Assembly (NCBI RefSeq): GCF_014643735.1
Contig: NZ_BMKA01000004.1
Span: 1-64,000 of the forward strand
DNA from: Neptunicoccus cionae
GTDB taxonomy: Bacteria > Pseudomonadota > Alphaproteobacteria > Rhodobacterales > Rhodobacteraceae
Reading direction: 5' to 3'
Length of the DNA stretch: 64,000 bases
Positions 37,317 to 46,830 of this stretch are shown here, one piece after another (within the stretch, counting starts at the first letter, position 1; each line of letters starts with the position of its first letter). The notes below the pieces were generated by a model. The model saw nothing but the letters and a program-made list of their open reading frames with translations. It did not search any database and had not been told where the DNA came from. The translations under genes were made by a program, and so were the position numbers.

Positions 37317-38401
37317 ACCAGCCCTCCCGCGCCCGCGACATCGGCCTGAATTTTTCCGGCACGCCCGGCCCCCATAACGCGATCACCGATGTGCCCGGTA
37401 TCACGATCGGCTACAGCACCATTCTGGAAGACCCGATCGAGGGCGTTCACAAAGGTCTGTGCACTGGTGTGACAGCGATTATACCGCGTGGCGGGTCTGG
37501 CAGCATCCAACCCGTTTGGGCCGGCATCGATTCCTTCAACGGCAACGGCGAATTCACCGGCAGCCATCTGATCCGCGATTTAGGCTGGTTTCTCGGGCCG
37601 GTTATGATCACAAATTCCCACGGGGTGGGCATGACCAGCCACGCAACTGTGGGATGGATGGTAGAGCGCTATAAAGACACTTTCACCGAGGATCACATGT
37701 GGTGCCTTCCCGTCGTCGGAGAAACCTACGACGGTGTTTTGAACGACATCAACGCCCGTGGCGTGCAAGAACATCATGTGGTTGAAGCGCTGAACACCGC
37801 CACGGACGGGCCGGTTGTCGAAGGCAATGTCGGTGGCGGCGCCGGCATGATTGCTTATGAATTCAAGGGCGGCACCGGAACCGCATCCCGTAAAGTTACG
37901 GTGGCGGGATCCGAATACACTTTGGGTGTTGTCGTACAAGCCAACCACGGGACCCGCGACTGGTTTGAAGTCTCCGGCGTGCCGGTGGGACAGCACATGC
38001 GCGACGATATGGTGTTCGGCCATGAACAAGGCTCGATCATCATTGTCATCGCAACCGATGCCCCGCTGATACCCCATCAACTGAACCGGTTGGCGCGGCG
38101 CGGCTCCATCGGGATCGGTCGCAACGGCAGTAAAGGGGGCCACAACAGCGGTGACATCTTCCTTGCTTTCAGCACCGCCAACGGACACGATAATCCGTGG
38201 CGCGCACCCGATTTGATGAAGCTTGAAATCCTCAACGACGTCCATCTCGATCTGTTCTACGAAGCCGCAGTTCAATCGATTGAAGAGGCAATTTTAAACG
38301 CCATGATCGCCGCAGAGGATCGGGTTGCAGTGAAACCCGCTGGCAAAGTCGTCAAAGCCATCGACCCCGCTAAACTGCTTGAGGTGGTGAAGGGGGGCTA
38401 A
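37313..38401 (+). CDS. P1 family peptidase (DmpA/BapA-type aminopeptidase)
   Basis: A 362-residue N-terminal nucleophile hydrolase. The self-cleavage site is visible as HNS279GDIFLAFSTAN; S279 would become the N-terminal nucleophile after cleavage into alpha (about 278) and beta (about 84) chains. DmpA cleaves peptides with D- or L-N-terminal residues and BapA cleaves beta-peptides. No signal peptide, so it acts in the cytoplasm on imported peptides. Last gene of the operon. Confidence 0.9.
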   Translation: MNQPSRARDIGLNFSGTPGPHNAITDVPGITIGYSTILEDPIEGVHKGLCTGVTAIIPRGGSGSIQPVWAGIDSFNGNGEFTGSHLIRDLGWFLGPVMITNSHGVGMTSHATVGWMVERYKDTFTEDHMWCLPVVGETYDGVLNDINARGVQEHHVVEALNTATDGPVVEGNVGGGAGMIAYEFKGGTGTASRKVTVAGSEYTLGVVVQANHGTRDWFEVSGVPVGQHMRDDMVFGHEQGSIIIVIATDAPLIPHQLNRLARRGSIGIGRNGSKGGHNSGDIFLAFSTANGHDNPWRAPDLMKLEILNDVHLDLFYEAAVQSIEEAILNAMIAAEDRVAVKPAGKVVKAIDPAKLLEVVKGG

Positions 38402-38410
38402 GCCCCCGCT

Positions 38411-39193
38411 TCAACTTTCACAGAAACCTTTCAGCCAACCCAAACTGGCCTTGGTCGTGGTCTTTGGCTGATACTCTGCCCCGATAAAGCCGTCGTAGCC
38501 GAGTTCCGCAATCCGCTGCAAAAGCCAGCGGTAATCCACTTCGCCATGATCCGGCTCTGCTCTGTCGGGGACAGCAGCGATCTGGATGTGACCGATTTTC
38601 GGCAATAGGCGCTCCAGTGTTCTGGCCAGATCGCCCTGCATGATCTGCATGTGATAGCAGTCAAACATGATCTTCAGATTGGGCCGTGCCAACGCGTCGA
38701 GAATGCGTTCGGCGTGATCCGTGGTGGACAGATGATAGCCCGCTACATCGCGGGTGTTGATTGGTTCGATCAGGATATTGATCCCGCGCGCCTCTGCCAG
38801 ATCACAGGCATGGTTGAGGTTGGTCCGAAAGCAATCCTCCGCCTTTTTGTCGCCTTCCGTGCGCCCAGCCATGACGTGAACCGCCTCGACCCCTGCCGCA
38901 GCTGCATAATCCACCGCACGGGCGATTTCGGTGTGGGCGTCTGCAACACGGTCCGGCAAAGCGGCCAGCCCGAAATCCCCTGCCCCGCGATCACCGGGCC
39001 AGGTGTTCAACCCCAGCATCCGGAGTCCGGTTTGCGCCAATGCGCCTTTCATTTGTGCGGGCGGTGTTTCATAGGGGAAGTGACATTCCACCGCGTCAAA
39101 TCCGGCAGCCTTTGCCGCATGAATGGCTTCGGGCAGATCCAGTTCAGTAAACAGAAACCCCAGATTGGCAGAGAATTTTATCAATCGTCCCAC
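38411..39193 (-). CDS. otnI: 2-oxo-tetronate isomerase (hydroxypyruvate isomerase family)
   Basis: A 260-residue TIM-barrel isomerase of the Hyi/OtnI family; LFTELDLPEAIHAAKAAGFDAVECHFPYE and a metal site including NILIEPINTRD and IMFDCYHMQ are typical. Within the D-erythronate/L-threonate pathway OtnI interconverts 2-oxo- and 3-oxo-tetronate. Last gene of a leftward operon, overlapping otnC by 13 bases. Confidence 0.88.
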   Translation of the reverse strand: MGRLIKFSANLGFLFTELDLPEAIHAAKAAGFDAVECHFPYETPPAQMKGALAQTGLRMLGLNTWPGDRGAGDFGLAALPDRVADAHTEIARAVDYAAAAGVEAVHVMAGRTEGDKKAEDCFRTNLNHACDLAEARGINILIEPINTRDVAGYHLSTTDHAERILDALARPNLKIMFDCYHMQIMQGDLARTLERLLPKIGHIQIAAVPDRAEPDHGEVDYRWLLQRIAELGYDGFIGAEYQPKTTTKASLGWLKGFCES

Positions 39194-39828
39194 TCCACAT
39201 CAAATTTCGTCACCAAGGCCTGCACCTGTGGATCGCTCAAGCCGCGCGCGTTCATGCCGCGCAACATCAGGGCAAGCCGCGCAGTGTCTTCCAGTTCTTC
39301 GATCGCGTTGCAGGCGGCCTCTACATCCTTGCCCGCCACGACCGGTCCATGATTGGCGAGCATCACAGCACTGCGTTTCCCCGCTAGACCGCGCACTGCA
39401 TTCCCCATCGCCGGATCACCGGGCATAAAGTAAGGCAGAAGCCGCACTTTGCCGAGCTTCATAATACCATAGGGTGTCAGCGGCGGGAGAAAGTTTTCAG
39501 GGTCCGTATCCGGCAGCATCGAGAGCGCCACCGAATGGCAACTGTGCAAATGCACCACCGCGCCCGCCGTGCTGCGGGTGTCGTAAAAAGCTTTGTGCAG
39601 GGGCATTTCCTTGGTCGGTTGATCGCCACCGATCAGGGTGCCTTTGGCATCAAAACGGGACAGCCGCGCCGGATCAAGCCGCCCGAAACTGGTCCCTGTA
39701 GGCGATACCAGCAAACCGCCGTCTTCGGTGCGCGCCGAAATGTTGCCGGTGCTGCCGCCGGTCAGCCCACGATCAAAGATGGATTTGGCCAGCAGACAGA
39801 TGTGTTCACGCAGGGCGGTTTCCGACAT
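39181..39828 (-). CDS. otnC: 3-oxo-tetronate 4-phosphate decarboxylase (class II aldolase family)
   Basis: A 215-residue class II aldolase-fold enzyme. Zinc ligands are seen in VVHLHSCHSVA and the catalytic region STGNISAR. Next to otnK it should decarboxylate 3-oxo-tetronate 4-phosphate to dihydroxyacetone phosphate. Its start overlaps the otnK stop by one base. Confidence 0.9.
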   Translation of the reverse strand: MSETALREHICLLAKSIFDRGLTGGSTGNISARTEDGGLLVSPTGTSFGRLDPARLSRFDAKGTLIGGDQPTKEMPLHKAFYDTRSTAGAVVHLHSCHSVALSMLPDTDPENFLPPLTPYGIMKLGKVRLLPYFMPGDPAMGNAVRGLAGKRSAVMLANHGPVVAGKDVEAACNAIEELEDTARLALMLRGMNARGLSDPQVQALVTKFDVEWDD

Positions 39829-41063
39829 CAGTTTTGCCCCAACACATTAGCGGCTTTTTCAAAGTAATCCTCGGCCCCGAAGTTACCCGATTTCAGCGCA
39901 ATGACCAAATCATCTCCGGCCCGTAAGGCTGGCACGCCGGGGTCGATCTCCGGTCCGATTTCAAGTGTCTGAATGTCGAGCGCCTCAACCACAGCGCCGG
40001 ATGTTTCGCCACCGGCGGTCAGGATACGTGTCACACCTAATTCCGCCAGACAAACAGCCGTTTGACCAAAGAAGGTTTCAATCGCATTTGCCGCTGTATC
40101 GCTGCCAAATTTTTCCTGAACCGCAGCCACATCTGCGGGATCGGCGGAACTGTAGGCAAGGGGCAAACCATCGTTTTCAAACAACCACTGCGCCGTTGCT
40201 TGTGGTGTTTGCGCGCCGCTGATTACATCGGCGGGATCAATCTTCAGGCTTGGGTGGCGGGCAACGTGATAGGCAATCTGCCCCCGCGTTGCGACAGAGC
40301 ACGAACCGGATAGCAGCGCCGTCTTACCGTTTTGCGGGGTCCACGGCACATCTGCGGGAGCGATTCCGAAATTCGCGGGCAAGCCAAGTGCCACGCCGGA
40401 ACCGCCCGTGATCAGGGGCAGACCTTTGGCCGCCGCGCCGATTTCCATCAGGTCACTGTCGCGCAGCGCATCAACGATCAACATCCGGTGGCCAGCGGCT
40501 TTTTCAGCCTCCATCCGCGCACGGATCGCTTTGGTCCCTTCAAACACAACCTCTGCAGGGACATGGCCAACGCTGTTTCCACTTTGCGCTGCCATCAGGC
40601 GACGCAGGTTTGCGTCCTTCATCGGTGTCAGCGGATGGTTTTCCATGCCGCTTTCGTTCAGCAGCGCATCCTTGACGAACAGATACCCCTGATAGACCGA
40701 CCGCCCCGCCCCCGGAAACGCCGGACAGACAATCACATTATCCGCCTTCAGAGCATCCGCCAGCGCATCAGCAACGGGGCCGATGTTGCCGTCTGCGGTG
40801 CTGTCAAAGGTGGAACAGTATTTGAAGAAAATCTGCTCACATCCCTGTGCTTGCAACCATGCCAAAGCCTCTAGCGATTGGCGGATCGCCTCCTGCGGGT
40901 CGATGGAGCGGGATTTCAGTGCAACCACACCGGCCTGAACATCCGCGCCTGCGGGGTCTGTCGGTACGCCGCTATACTGAACCGTGCGCATACCCGCCTT
41001 GGCTAGCGTGTTTGCCAGATCGCTCGATCCGGTGAAATCATCACCAATACAACCCAGTAACAT
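39828..41063 (-). CDS. otnK: 3-oxo-tetronate kinase
   Basis: A 411-residue four-carbon acid sugar kinase (DUF1537 family). The N-terminus LLGCIGDDFTGSSDLANTLA and C-terminal TRILTAGGETSGAVVEAL (nucleotide site) are diagnostic. It phosphorylates 3-oxo-tetronate at C4. Starts at the base where ltnD ends. Confidence 0.93.
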   Translation of the reverse strand: MLLGCIGDDFTGSSDLANTLAKAGMRTVQYSGVPTDPAGADVQAGVVALKSRSIDPQEAIRQSLEALAWLQAQGCEQIFFKYCSTFDSTADGNIGPVADALADALKADNVIVCPAFPGAGRSVYQGYLFVKDALLNESGMENHPLTPMKDANLRRLMAAQSGNSVGHVPAEVVFEGTKAIRARMEAEKAAGHRMLIVDALRDSDLMEIGAAAKGLPLITGGSGVALGLPANFGIAPADVPWTPQNGKTALLSGSCSVATRGQIAYHVARHPSLKIDPADVISGAQTPQATAQWLFENDGLPLAYSSADPADVAAVQEKFGSDTAANAIETFFGQTAVCLAELGVTRILTAGGETSGAVVEALDIQTLEIGPEIDPGVPALRAGDDLVIALKSGNFGAEDYFEKAANVLGQN

Positions 41064-41947
41064 TATTGATCCCCCGGAAGTTTCACGCCGCCCTGACGGG
41101 CAAAATATTTTGCGATGGCCGCGTCGTCTTCATCCCCGAGACCGGCGGCAGAGGCGGCTTTGAACTGCGCAAGTGCATTGGCCGAGATCGGCACAGGCAG
41201 ATCGGATGCAGCGGCGACTTCCCCGACGATGCCCAGATCCTTTAGCCAGATATCCACCTTGGAATGGGGCGTGTAATCGCCCTCCACCACATGGGGACCA
41301 CGGTTTTCAAACATCCAAGACGTGCCAGCGGAAACGGACACAACATCCACCACCTGCGCCGGATCGAGCCCTTGGGACGCGCCAAACGCCAGCGCCTCGC
41401 CCATCGCAGCAATATGAACCCCTGCTAGAAGCTGGTTCACCGCTTTCATCGCAGAACCTGGCCCCGCGCGTTCCCCCAAGCGGTGCACGGTTTCGGCCAT
41501 CGCGTCCAGGGCAGGCTCCGCCGCGTCAAAGGCGGCCTGTGTGCCGGAAGCCATGATCGACAGGCGTCCTTCAGCAGCTTTGATTGCGCCACCTGAAATT
41601 GGCGCATCAAGATAAAGTAGACCGAGGGCTTCAGCCTCTGCCTCCATTTCGGATGCGAAGGCCGGCGTGACTGTGGCGCAAGAGATAATGACCCCGCCCT
41701 TGCGCAATCGCGCTGCCGCACCGTTTTCACCAAACAGCGCCGTCCGCGTTTGGAGCGCATTCAGCACCGTGCAAACAACAACATCTACGGGCGCATCCCC
41801 GTCTGCCACCCGCTTGCCGCCTGCTTCGCACAACAGATCAACCTGACTTGTTGCCGGATCAAATCCGCGCACCTCAAAACCCGCTCGCACAAGGCTTTTG
41901 GCCATTCCCAGCCCCATTGAGCCAAGACCAACACAATAAACAGACAT
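41063..41947 (-). CDS. ltnD: L-threonate dehydrogenase
   Basis: A 294-residue beta-hydroxyacid dehydrogenase with the dinucleotide motif GLGSMGLGMAKSL, DAPISGGAIKAAEG (substrate loop) and the catalytic lysine region GPGSAMKAVNQLL. In otn clusters LtnD oxidises L-threonate to 2-oxo-tetronate. Two ATGs in tandem (41950 and 41947) follow GGAGG; the second is better spaced. Confidence 0.88.
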   Translation of the reverse strand: MSVYCVGLGSMGLGMAKSLVRAGFEVRGFDPATSQVDLLCEAGGKRVADGDAPVDVVVCTVLNALQTRTALFGENGAAARLRKGGVIISCATVTPAFASEMEAEAEALGLLYLDAPISGGAIKAAEGRLSIMASGTQAAFDAAEPALDAMAETVHRLGERAGPGSAMKAVNQLLAGVHIAAMGEALAFGASQGLDPAQVVDVVSVSAGTSWMFENRGPHVVEGDYTPHSKVDIWLKDLGIVGEVAAASDLPVPISANALAQFKAASAAGLGDEDDAAIAKYFARQGGVKLPGDQ

Positions 41948-43230
41948 CATTTTCCTCCGAAAATCCATTCAACCGGCCACAGTGTGATTGCCGGAACATA
42001 GGTGATCACCATCAATGCCGCGAACACCGTCAGCACGAACCAGATCAGTTGCGGAATGATTTTTTCCACCTTCAATTGCGCTACCGAACAAGCTGCGAAC
42101 AGGTTCACCCCAAGGGGCGGCGTGATCATGCCAAGCGCAAGGTTGACCACGATGATCAGACCGAAATGCACCGGATCCACCCCATAGCTGAGCGCGATAG
42201 GCGTCAGGATTGGTGCCAGCACAAGGATCGCTGCCGAGGTTTCGATGAACATGCCAACGATCAGAAGAAGGATATTTACAGCCAGAAGAAAGGCGATGCG
42301 GCTTTCAAAGATTTCCTTGAACCACTGGGCGATTTCATTTGGCAGACCGGAGCGTGTGATTAGGAAGGAAAACAGCGACGCAGCGGAGATAATGATCATA
42401 ATAGCAGAGGTGGAGATCACGGTTTTCTTAAGGATCTCTGGCAGATGGGACGGTTTAAGCTCTTTATACAGGCCCATGCCAACAATCAGGGCCGCCGCAA
42501 CAGCGGCGGCGCTGGCTTCGGTTGGGGTGAAGATACCGGAATAGATACCCCCAAGGATCACCACAGGCACCAGCATTGCAGGCAGGGCCGCCTTCAGAGC
42601 AGCAGCCGGACTTGCGCGGCCCATGCCGTCATCCTTACCGATACCACGCATCCGGCAAATCACCAGAACCAGTGCCATCAGAGAACCGGCAACGACCACA
42701 CCGGGGCCAAGGCCTGCGACGAACAGCTTGCCGATAGAAGTGTCGGTGGACACACCGTAAAGGATCAACGGAATGGACGGCGGGATCAAAACGCCCAGTT
42801 CAGCCGATGACGCCTGAATAGATGCGGCCAGCGGTTTGGGGTAGTTATGTTTGACCATTGCGGGAATAAGGATTGCACCAATGGCAAAGGTGGTTGCCAC
42901 GGACGATCCGGAGACCGACGCGAACAGCATGCAGGTCAGCACACAGGTACAGGCCAACCCGCCCTGAATGCCCCCGACCAGCGATTTGGCCAGTTCCACC
43001 AGACGGTGGGAAATCCCCCCCGCTGACATCAGGTTGCCTGCAAGGATAAACAACGGGATCGCCATTAGCGGGAAGCTGTCGATGCCGGTAAACATACGTT
43101 GTGCAATCAGCAACAGCGGCAAGCGGCCCTCTGCCTGAATACCGATGATCGATGCGAGACCGATCGAAACCGCAATCGGCACGCCAAGCACGAACAGAAT
43201 TGCGAGTGAAAGACCAAGAGCGCTGTTCAT
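41947..43230 (-). CDS. TRAP transporter large permease (DctM family)
   Basis: A 427-residue DctM-type protein with about 12 helices. The ATG at 43230 follows GAGGAGG; upstream in-frame codons fall within the DctQ gene. It powers uptake by sodium symport together with DctQ and the binding protein. Genomic context points to a four-carbon sugar acid such as D-erythronate or L-threonate. Confidence 0.92.
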   Translation of the reverse strand: MNSALGLSLAILFVLGVPIAVSIGLASIIGIQAEGRLPLLLIAQRMFTGIDSFPLMAIPLFILAGNLMSAGGISHRLVELAKSLVGGIQGGLACTCVLTCMLFASVSGSSVATTFAIGAILIPAMVKHNYPKPLAASIQASSAELGVLIPPSIPLILYGVSTDTSIGKLFVAGLGPGVVVAGSLMALVLVICRMRGIGKDDGMGRASPAAALKAALPAMLVPVVILGGIYSGIFTPTEASAAAVAAALIVGMGLYKELKPSHLPEILKKTVISTSAIMIIISAASLFSFLITRSGLPNEIAQWFKEIFESRIAFLLAVNILLLIVGMFIETSAAILVLAPILTPIALSYGVDPVHFGLIIVVNLALGMITPPLGVNLFAACSVAQLKVEKIIPQLIWFVLTVFAALMVITYVPAITLWPVEWIFGGK

Positions 43231-43733
43231 AGGGCGTCCTCCTCGTTGCGGGCAATCAACCAGTCGCCTTGGACTGCACGGATGATGGAGGCCACGATGG
43301 CCACAAGTATGAATACCGATCCGGTGGGCAGCGCCGCGTAGACCCAAGCAATAGAGATTTCTAGCGCCGACAGGCTTTGCGGGATGACGCGCAGGGTCAT
43401 GAGGTAACCCTGCCAGAACAGAAAGGAAAAGAAGATCAGGGACCCGATGCTCGCCAGCACATAAAGCGCAAGACCAAGGCGCGGCGGCAGGGCGTTCTGG
43501 ATCATATCAACAGAGATCATGGCACCGTGTTTGAACGCCACGGCGACCCCTAGAAACACCGACCAGATCATGGCTGAACGGGTGATCACCTCGGACCATG
43601 TAGAGGGGGCGCCAAAGACAAAGCGGGTGACAACCTGATAAAGCGCCAGACTGGCAGCGATCACCAGAAAGGCGATGGAGAGCCTCAGCGCGACTCCTGT
43701 CGTTAAATTTTCGAGGCGCAGGAAAAAGCGCAT
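43227..43733 (-). CDS. TRAP transporter small permease (DctQ family)
   Basis: A 168-residue four-helix DctQ protein with the typical TWSEVITRSAMIWSVFLG segment. It overlaps the large permease gene by four bases. Confidence 0.9.
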   Translation of the reverse strand: MRFFLRLENLTTGVALRLSIAFLVIAASLALYQVVTRFVFGAPSTWSEVITRSAMIWSVFLGVAVAFKHGAMISVDMIQNALPPRLGLALYVLASIGSLIFFSFLFWQGYLMTLRVIPQSLSALEISIAWVYAALPTGSVFILVAIVASIIRAVQGDWLIARNEEDAL

Positions 43734-43806
43734 GTCGGTGCCTCATGGAAATTATGGGAAAGGACTGGCAGGCGCGGTTCGTATCTCGCGCCTGCCATTT
43801 GTAGGA

Positions 43807-44778
43807 TTACTCGACGTTTTGGATACGTGTCACCAGTTCGGTGCCGTATTTGTCGGTGTAAACAGCGTAGGCAGGCTCTGCCAGTTTGGCGAAGGGGGCT
43901 TTGTCCACATCAGTGATCACTTCCATGCCGTTTTCACGCAGCAGGGCAACGCCAGCTTCTTCCAGACGGTTCACTTCGGCCCGTGTCGCCGCAGCCGATG
44001 CTTTGGCCGCTTCGTCAAACCAGCCTTTTTGCTCGTCTGTGAGGCCGTCCATCAGGATCGGAGAGGCCAGAACAATCGCCGGAGAATACACGTGCCCTGT
44101 CAGGGAAACATGGTTTTGCACTTCCCAGAATTTGGAGGATGTGATCACGGTGACAGGGTTTTCCTGACCGTCAACAACCCCTTGTTGCAGGGCTGTGAAC
44201 AGTTCGGGAAAGGCCATCGGGGTCGGAGATGCGCCCATACCGGAGAAGGCTTCCATGTGGACCTTGTTTTCCATTGTGCGCAGCTTCAGACCGTCCAGAT
44301 CGGCAGGTGTTTTTACCGCGCGTTTGGAGTTGGTCACATGGCGGAAGCCGTTTTCAGTCCACGCAAGACCAACCAGCTGGTTTTCTCCAACTTTAGCCAG
44401 CAGTTCCTGACCGATGTCACCGTCAAGTACCTTGCGCGCGTGGTCATAGCCACGGAACAGAAACGGCAGGTCGAGCGCGAAAACTTCGGGTACAAAGTTG
44501 CCAAGCGGGCCTGTGGAGGTGATCACCACATCCATAGAGCCGATTTGCAGACCTTCGATCATGTCCCGCTCACCGCCGAGCTGACCTGCGGGGGCTTGCG
44601 TGCCGGTGAACTCTCCGCCCGACAATTCTTCGAGCTTGGCGATGAATGCATCTGCGCCAACGCCGTAATGGGACGTGGGCGACAACGAGTGGCCGATCAC
44701 GATGGATTGCTCTGCCTGTGCAGGTGTAAAGCTTAGGGCAGCCAATGCGCTCGCCACTGCGAATACTGTATGTTTCAT
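43807..44778 (-). CDS. TRAP transporter periplasmic binding protein (DctP family)
   Basis: A 323-residue DctP protein with a signal peptide (cut after AQA, residue 22). Conserved parts include GGERDMIEGLQIGSMDVVIT and the carboxylate-binding arginine region GLKLRTMENKVH. Predicted ligand: D-erythronate or L-threonate, from the operon. Confidence 0.92.
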   Translation of the reverse strand: MKHTVFAVASALAALSFTPAQAEQSIVIGHSLSPTSHYGVGADAFIAKLEELSGGEFTGTQAPAGQLGGERDMIEGLQIGSMDVVITSTGPLGNFVPEVFALDLPFLFRGYDHARKVLDGDIGQELLAKVGENQLVGLAWTENGFRHVTNSKRAVKTPADLDGLKLRTMENKVHMEAFSGMGASPTPMAFPELFTALQQGVVDGQENPVTVITSSKFWEVQNHVSLTGHVYSPAIVLASPILMDGLTDEQKGWFDEAAKASAAATRAEVNRLEEAGVALLRENGMEVITDVDKAPFAKLAEPAYAVYTDKYGTELVTRIQNVE

Positions 44779-44852
44779 TTTGGTTCCTCCAATGGTATTA
44801 ATGTCTTAGGGTCTTTGTGACGCGCGGTGTAATGTGAACGCGCCCCTCCCAG

Positions 44853-45827
44853 TCAGGCCGATTGGCCCATCTCATCCTCGAGATAAATCCTGATGATTTC
44901 CTCGAAAGAATTCTCGGCACGGAACCCTGTTTCAAGGGCACGTACGGTGTCAAAATCGCGGGGCCAGCCCGCGACGATGCTGGCAATCGTCGCATCGGGT
45001 TCGCGGCGGATCAAGGCGACGGCCTCGTCTCCGGCCACTGCGCGCAGGGCCTCGATCTGTTCGGCCACAGTTGCAGACACGCCGGGCATGGTCATGCAAC
45101 GCTGCGCCCCGAGCGGGGCCGTGTCCATCATTGCCGCATGTTCGATGTAACCCACAGCCGCGCGGGGGCTGGCAAACCAGTGGCGCACGTCATCGTCTAC
45201 CGGCAGAATTGCTTCCTGACCGTTCAAAGGCTCCCGCAGGATGCCCGAAAAGAAGCCGGAGGCCGCTTTGTTCGGCTTGCCCGGACGGATGCAAATGGTC
45301 GGGAAGCGGATGCCTACCCCGTCCAGAATGCCACGGCGGGAATAATCGTTCAGCAGCAGCTCTCCCATCGCCTTTTGCGTGCCATAGCTGGTCAGCGGCG
45401 TGAGGTTGAAATCGTCGGAAATTTTTGTCGGGAAAGGTGCGCCAAACACGGCAAGCGACGAGGCATAGATCACCCGAGGGCAATAATCGGGCACGCCCGC
45501 AATGGCCTCTAGCAGCGCACGTGTTCCGTCCAGATTGACGCGGTAGCCTTTGTCCATATCGGCTTCGGCCTCTCCGGACACAATCGCGGCCAGATGCACG
45601 ATTACATCCGGCTTGTCAGCGACCAGCTTGGCAGCAACTCCGGCTTCGGTCAGATCAGCCGCATATGACACGCGCTGGCCTGTAAAATCCGTCGCAACAT
45701 CAGGCGCTACCACATCCACAAGGGTCATGGCGTCCACTGTCTGCCCGCCGATTGCGCCGGTTTGTGCGATGCGTTCTGCCAGCTTGCGCCCGATCATGCC
45801 CGCTGCGCCAATAATTGTAATTTTCAT
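44853..45827 (-). CDS. denD: D-erythronate dehydrogenase
   Basis: A 324-residue extended short-chain dehydrogenase/epimerase. NAD motif GAAGMIGRKLAERI and catalytic YxxxK as TSYGTQKAMGELL. DenD oxidises D-erythronate to 2-oxo-tetronate, feeding the same otnI-otnK-otnC route as LtnD. It overlaps the gntR gene by four bases. Confidence 0.88.
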   Translation of the reverse strand: MKITIIGAAGMIGRKLAERIAQTGAIGGQTVDAMTLVDVVAPDVATDFTGQRVSYAADLTEAGVAAKLVADKPDVIVHLAAIVSGEAEADMDKGYRVNLDGTRALLEAIAGVPDYCPRVIYASSLAVFGAPFPTKISDDFNLTPLTSYGTQKAMGELLLNDYSRRGILDGVGIRFPTICIRPGKPNKAASGFFSGILREPLNGQEAILPVDDDVRHWFASPRAAVGYIEHAAMMDTAPLGAQRCMTMPGVSATVAEQIEALRAVAGDEAVALIRREPDATIASIVAGWPRDFDTVRALETGFRAENSFEEIIRIYLEDEMGQSA

Positions 45828-46576
45828 TCTGATGCCTTCTTTTGTGGTGTCGCAAGCACGGCGCGCGTGCTGTCGTAAATGCGTCTTTCATGAATGCCCA
45901 AGCCGTCGGCCAACCCATCCGCATCCCCTGCCGTTAAGGCGGCAAGAATGACGCGGTGGTCCTCGATGCTTTGCGCTATGGCGCCCGTGGCTTCGATTGC
46001 GCGGCGGCGGTGATTCAGCTGATAAGAATAAAGTGTCGTGGCGAGGTCGGATAAAACCGCATTGCCACACGCCTGATAGATCGTCGTGTGAAAGGCACGG
46101 TCGGCGATCAGAAAACGCACCGGATCATTCCCAGCAGCCACTTGCGCTTCGATCAGTTTTTCCAGTTCGGCCAATGTCGCGGACTGCACCCGCTGCGCTG
46201 CCAGCCTTGCGACACGTTCCTCCACCATCAGACGACCTTCGTGAACGTCTTCCAACTCGTAATCCGTGACGCGACCGTTAAAGAGAGCCGACAACCCCAG
46301 CCCCCCCACGTCATCAGAAATCACTTTGGTGCGTGCGCCCTGAACGACAGAAACAAGGCCCTTGGTCGAAAGGATTAGCAATGCGCCACGAATGGTTTCG
46401 CGGCTGACGCCCATCGTCGCGGCCAGCTCACGTTCACTGGGCAGCGTATCGCCGACATTCATGACACCCGACGCGATCAGTGTTGCAAAGCGTGCGGCAA
46501 CCTCGTCCTTAACGGAGCGATGCGTTACCTTATTTAAAGGCGCATTCTGTCCTGCCAAAAGAGCGTTTTCGCCCAT
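45824..46576 (-). CDS. GntR/FadR family regulator with FCD domain
   Basis: A 250-residue regulator. The N-terminal winged HTH carries SERELAATMGVSRETIRGAL; the C-terminal FCD domain has metal-binding histidines (RAFHTTIYQA, EDHRVILAAL). It is the first gene of the erythronate/threonate operon, and a dyad just upstream suggests autoregulation with the sugar acid or an oxo-tetronate as ligand. Confidence 0.88.
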   Translation of the reverse strand: MGENALLAGQNAPLNKVTHRSVKDEVAARFATLIASGVMNVGDTLPSERELAATMGVSRETIRGALLILSTKGLVSVVQGARTKVISDDVGGLGLSALFNGRVTDYELEDVHEGRLMVEERVARLAAQRVQSATLAELEKLIEAQVAAGNDPVRFLIADRAFHTTIYQACGNAVLSDLATTLYSYQLNHRRRAIEATGAIAQSIEDHRVILAALTAGDADGLADGLGIHERRIYDSTRAVLATPQKKASE

Positions 46577-46610
46577 CCAAGTCCTCCGTCCAAAACCAGT
46601 TCCCAGCTAA

Positions 46611-46639
46611 CTGGTCTGGTTACTAGACCACTAGACCAG
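46611..46639. promoter_or_regulatory. Candidate FadR-type operator of the otn/den operon
   Basis: CTGGTCT (46611-46617) and AGACCAG (46633-46639) are perfect arms, with inner GGTTACTAGACC adding TGGTCTAG repeats on the minus strand. It lies 35 bases before the gntR start. FadR-family proteins typically bind TGGTxxxACCA-like sites. Confidence 0.55.
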
Positions 46640-46737
46640 AGTGGAGTCAAACGGTTTAATTAGAGCGAAAGCCAAGTTTTGTTCTGTGCGGGTTATTCAA
46701 TGGGTTCAGGAATGGCATCGACGCCAAAATCGTTCTG

Positions 46738-46809
46738 ACCTCTACGTGTCGAAAGACACGGAGGTGCTGCATTCGGGACGGTGAACAATCGCCCCCGCCC
46801 CGAACGCAT
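46738..46809. other. Two stem-loops downstream of the periplasmic DsrE gene
   Basis: Hairpin 1: ACCTC and GTGTC pair with GACAC and GAGGT around a GAAA tetraloop (46738-46765). Hairpin 2: GCATTCGGG (46770-46778) pairs with CCCGAACGC (46801-46809 region) with one wobble. No T-run on either side, so they may mark an RNA 3' end or protect the leftward transcript. Confidence 0.4.
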
Positions 46810-46830
46810 TATAAAAATGTCAAACCAACA

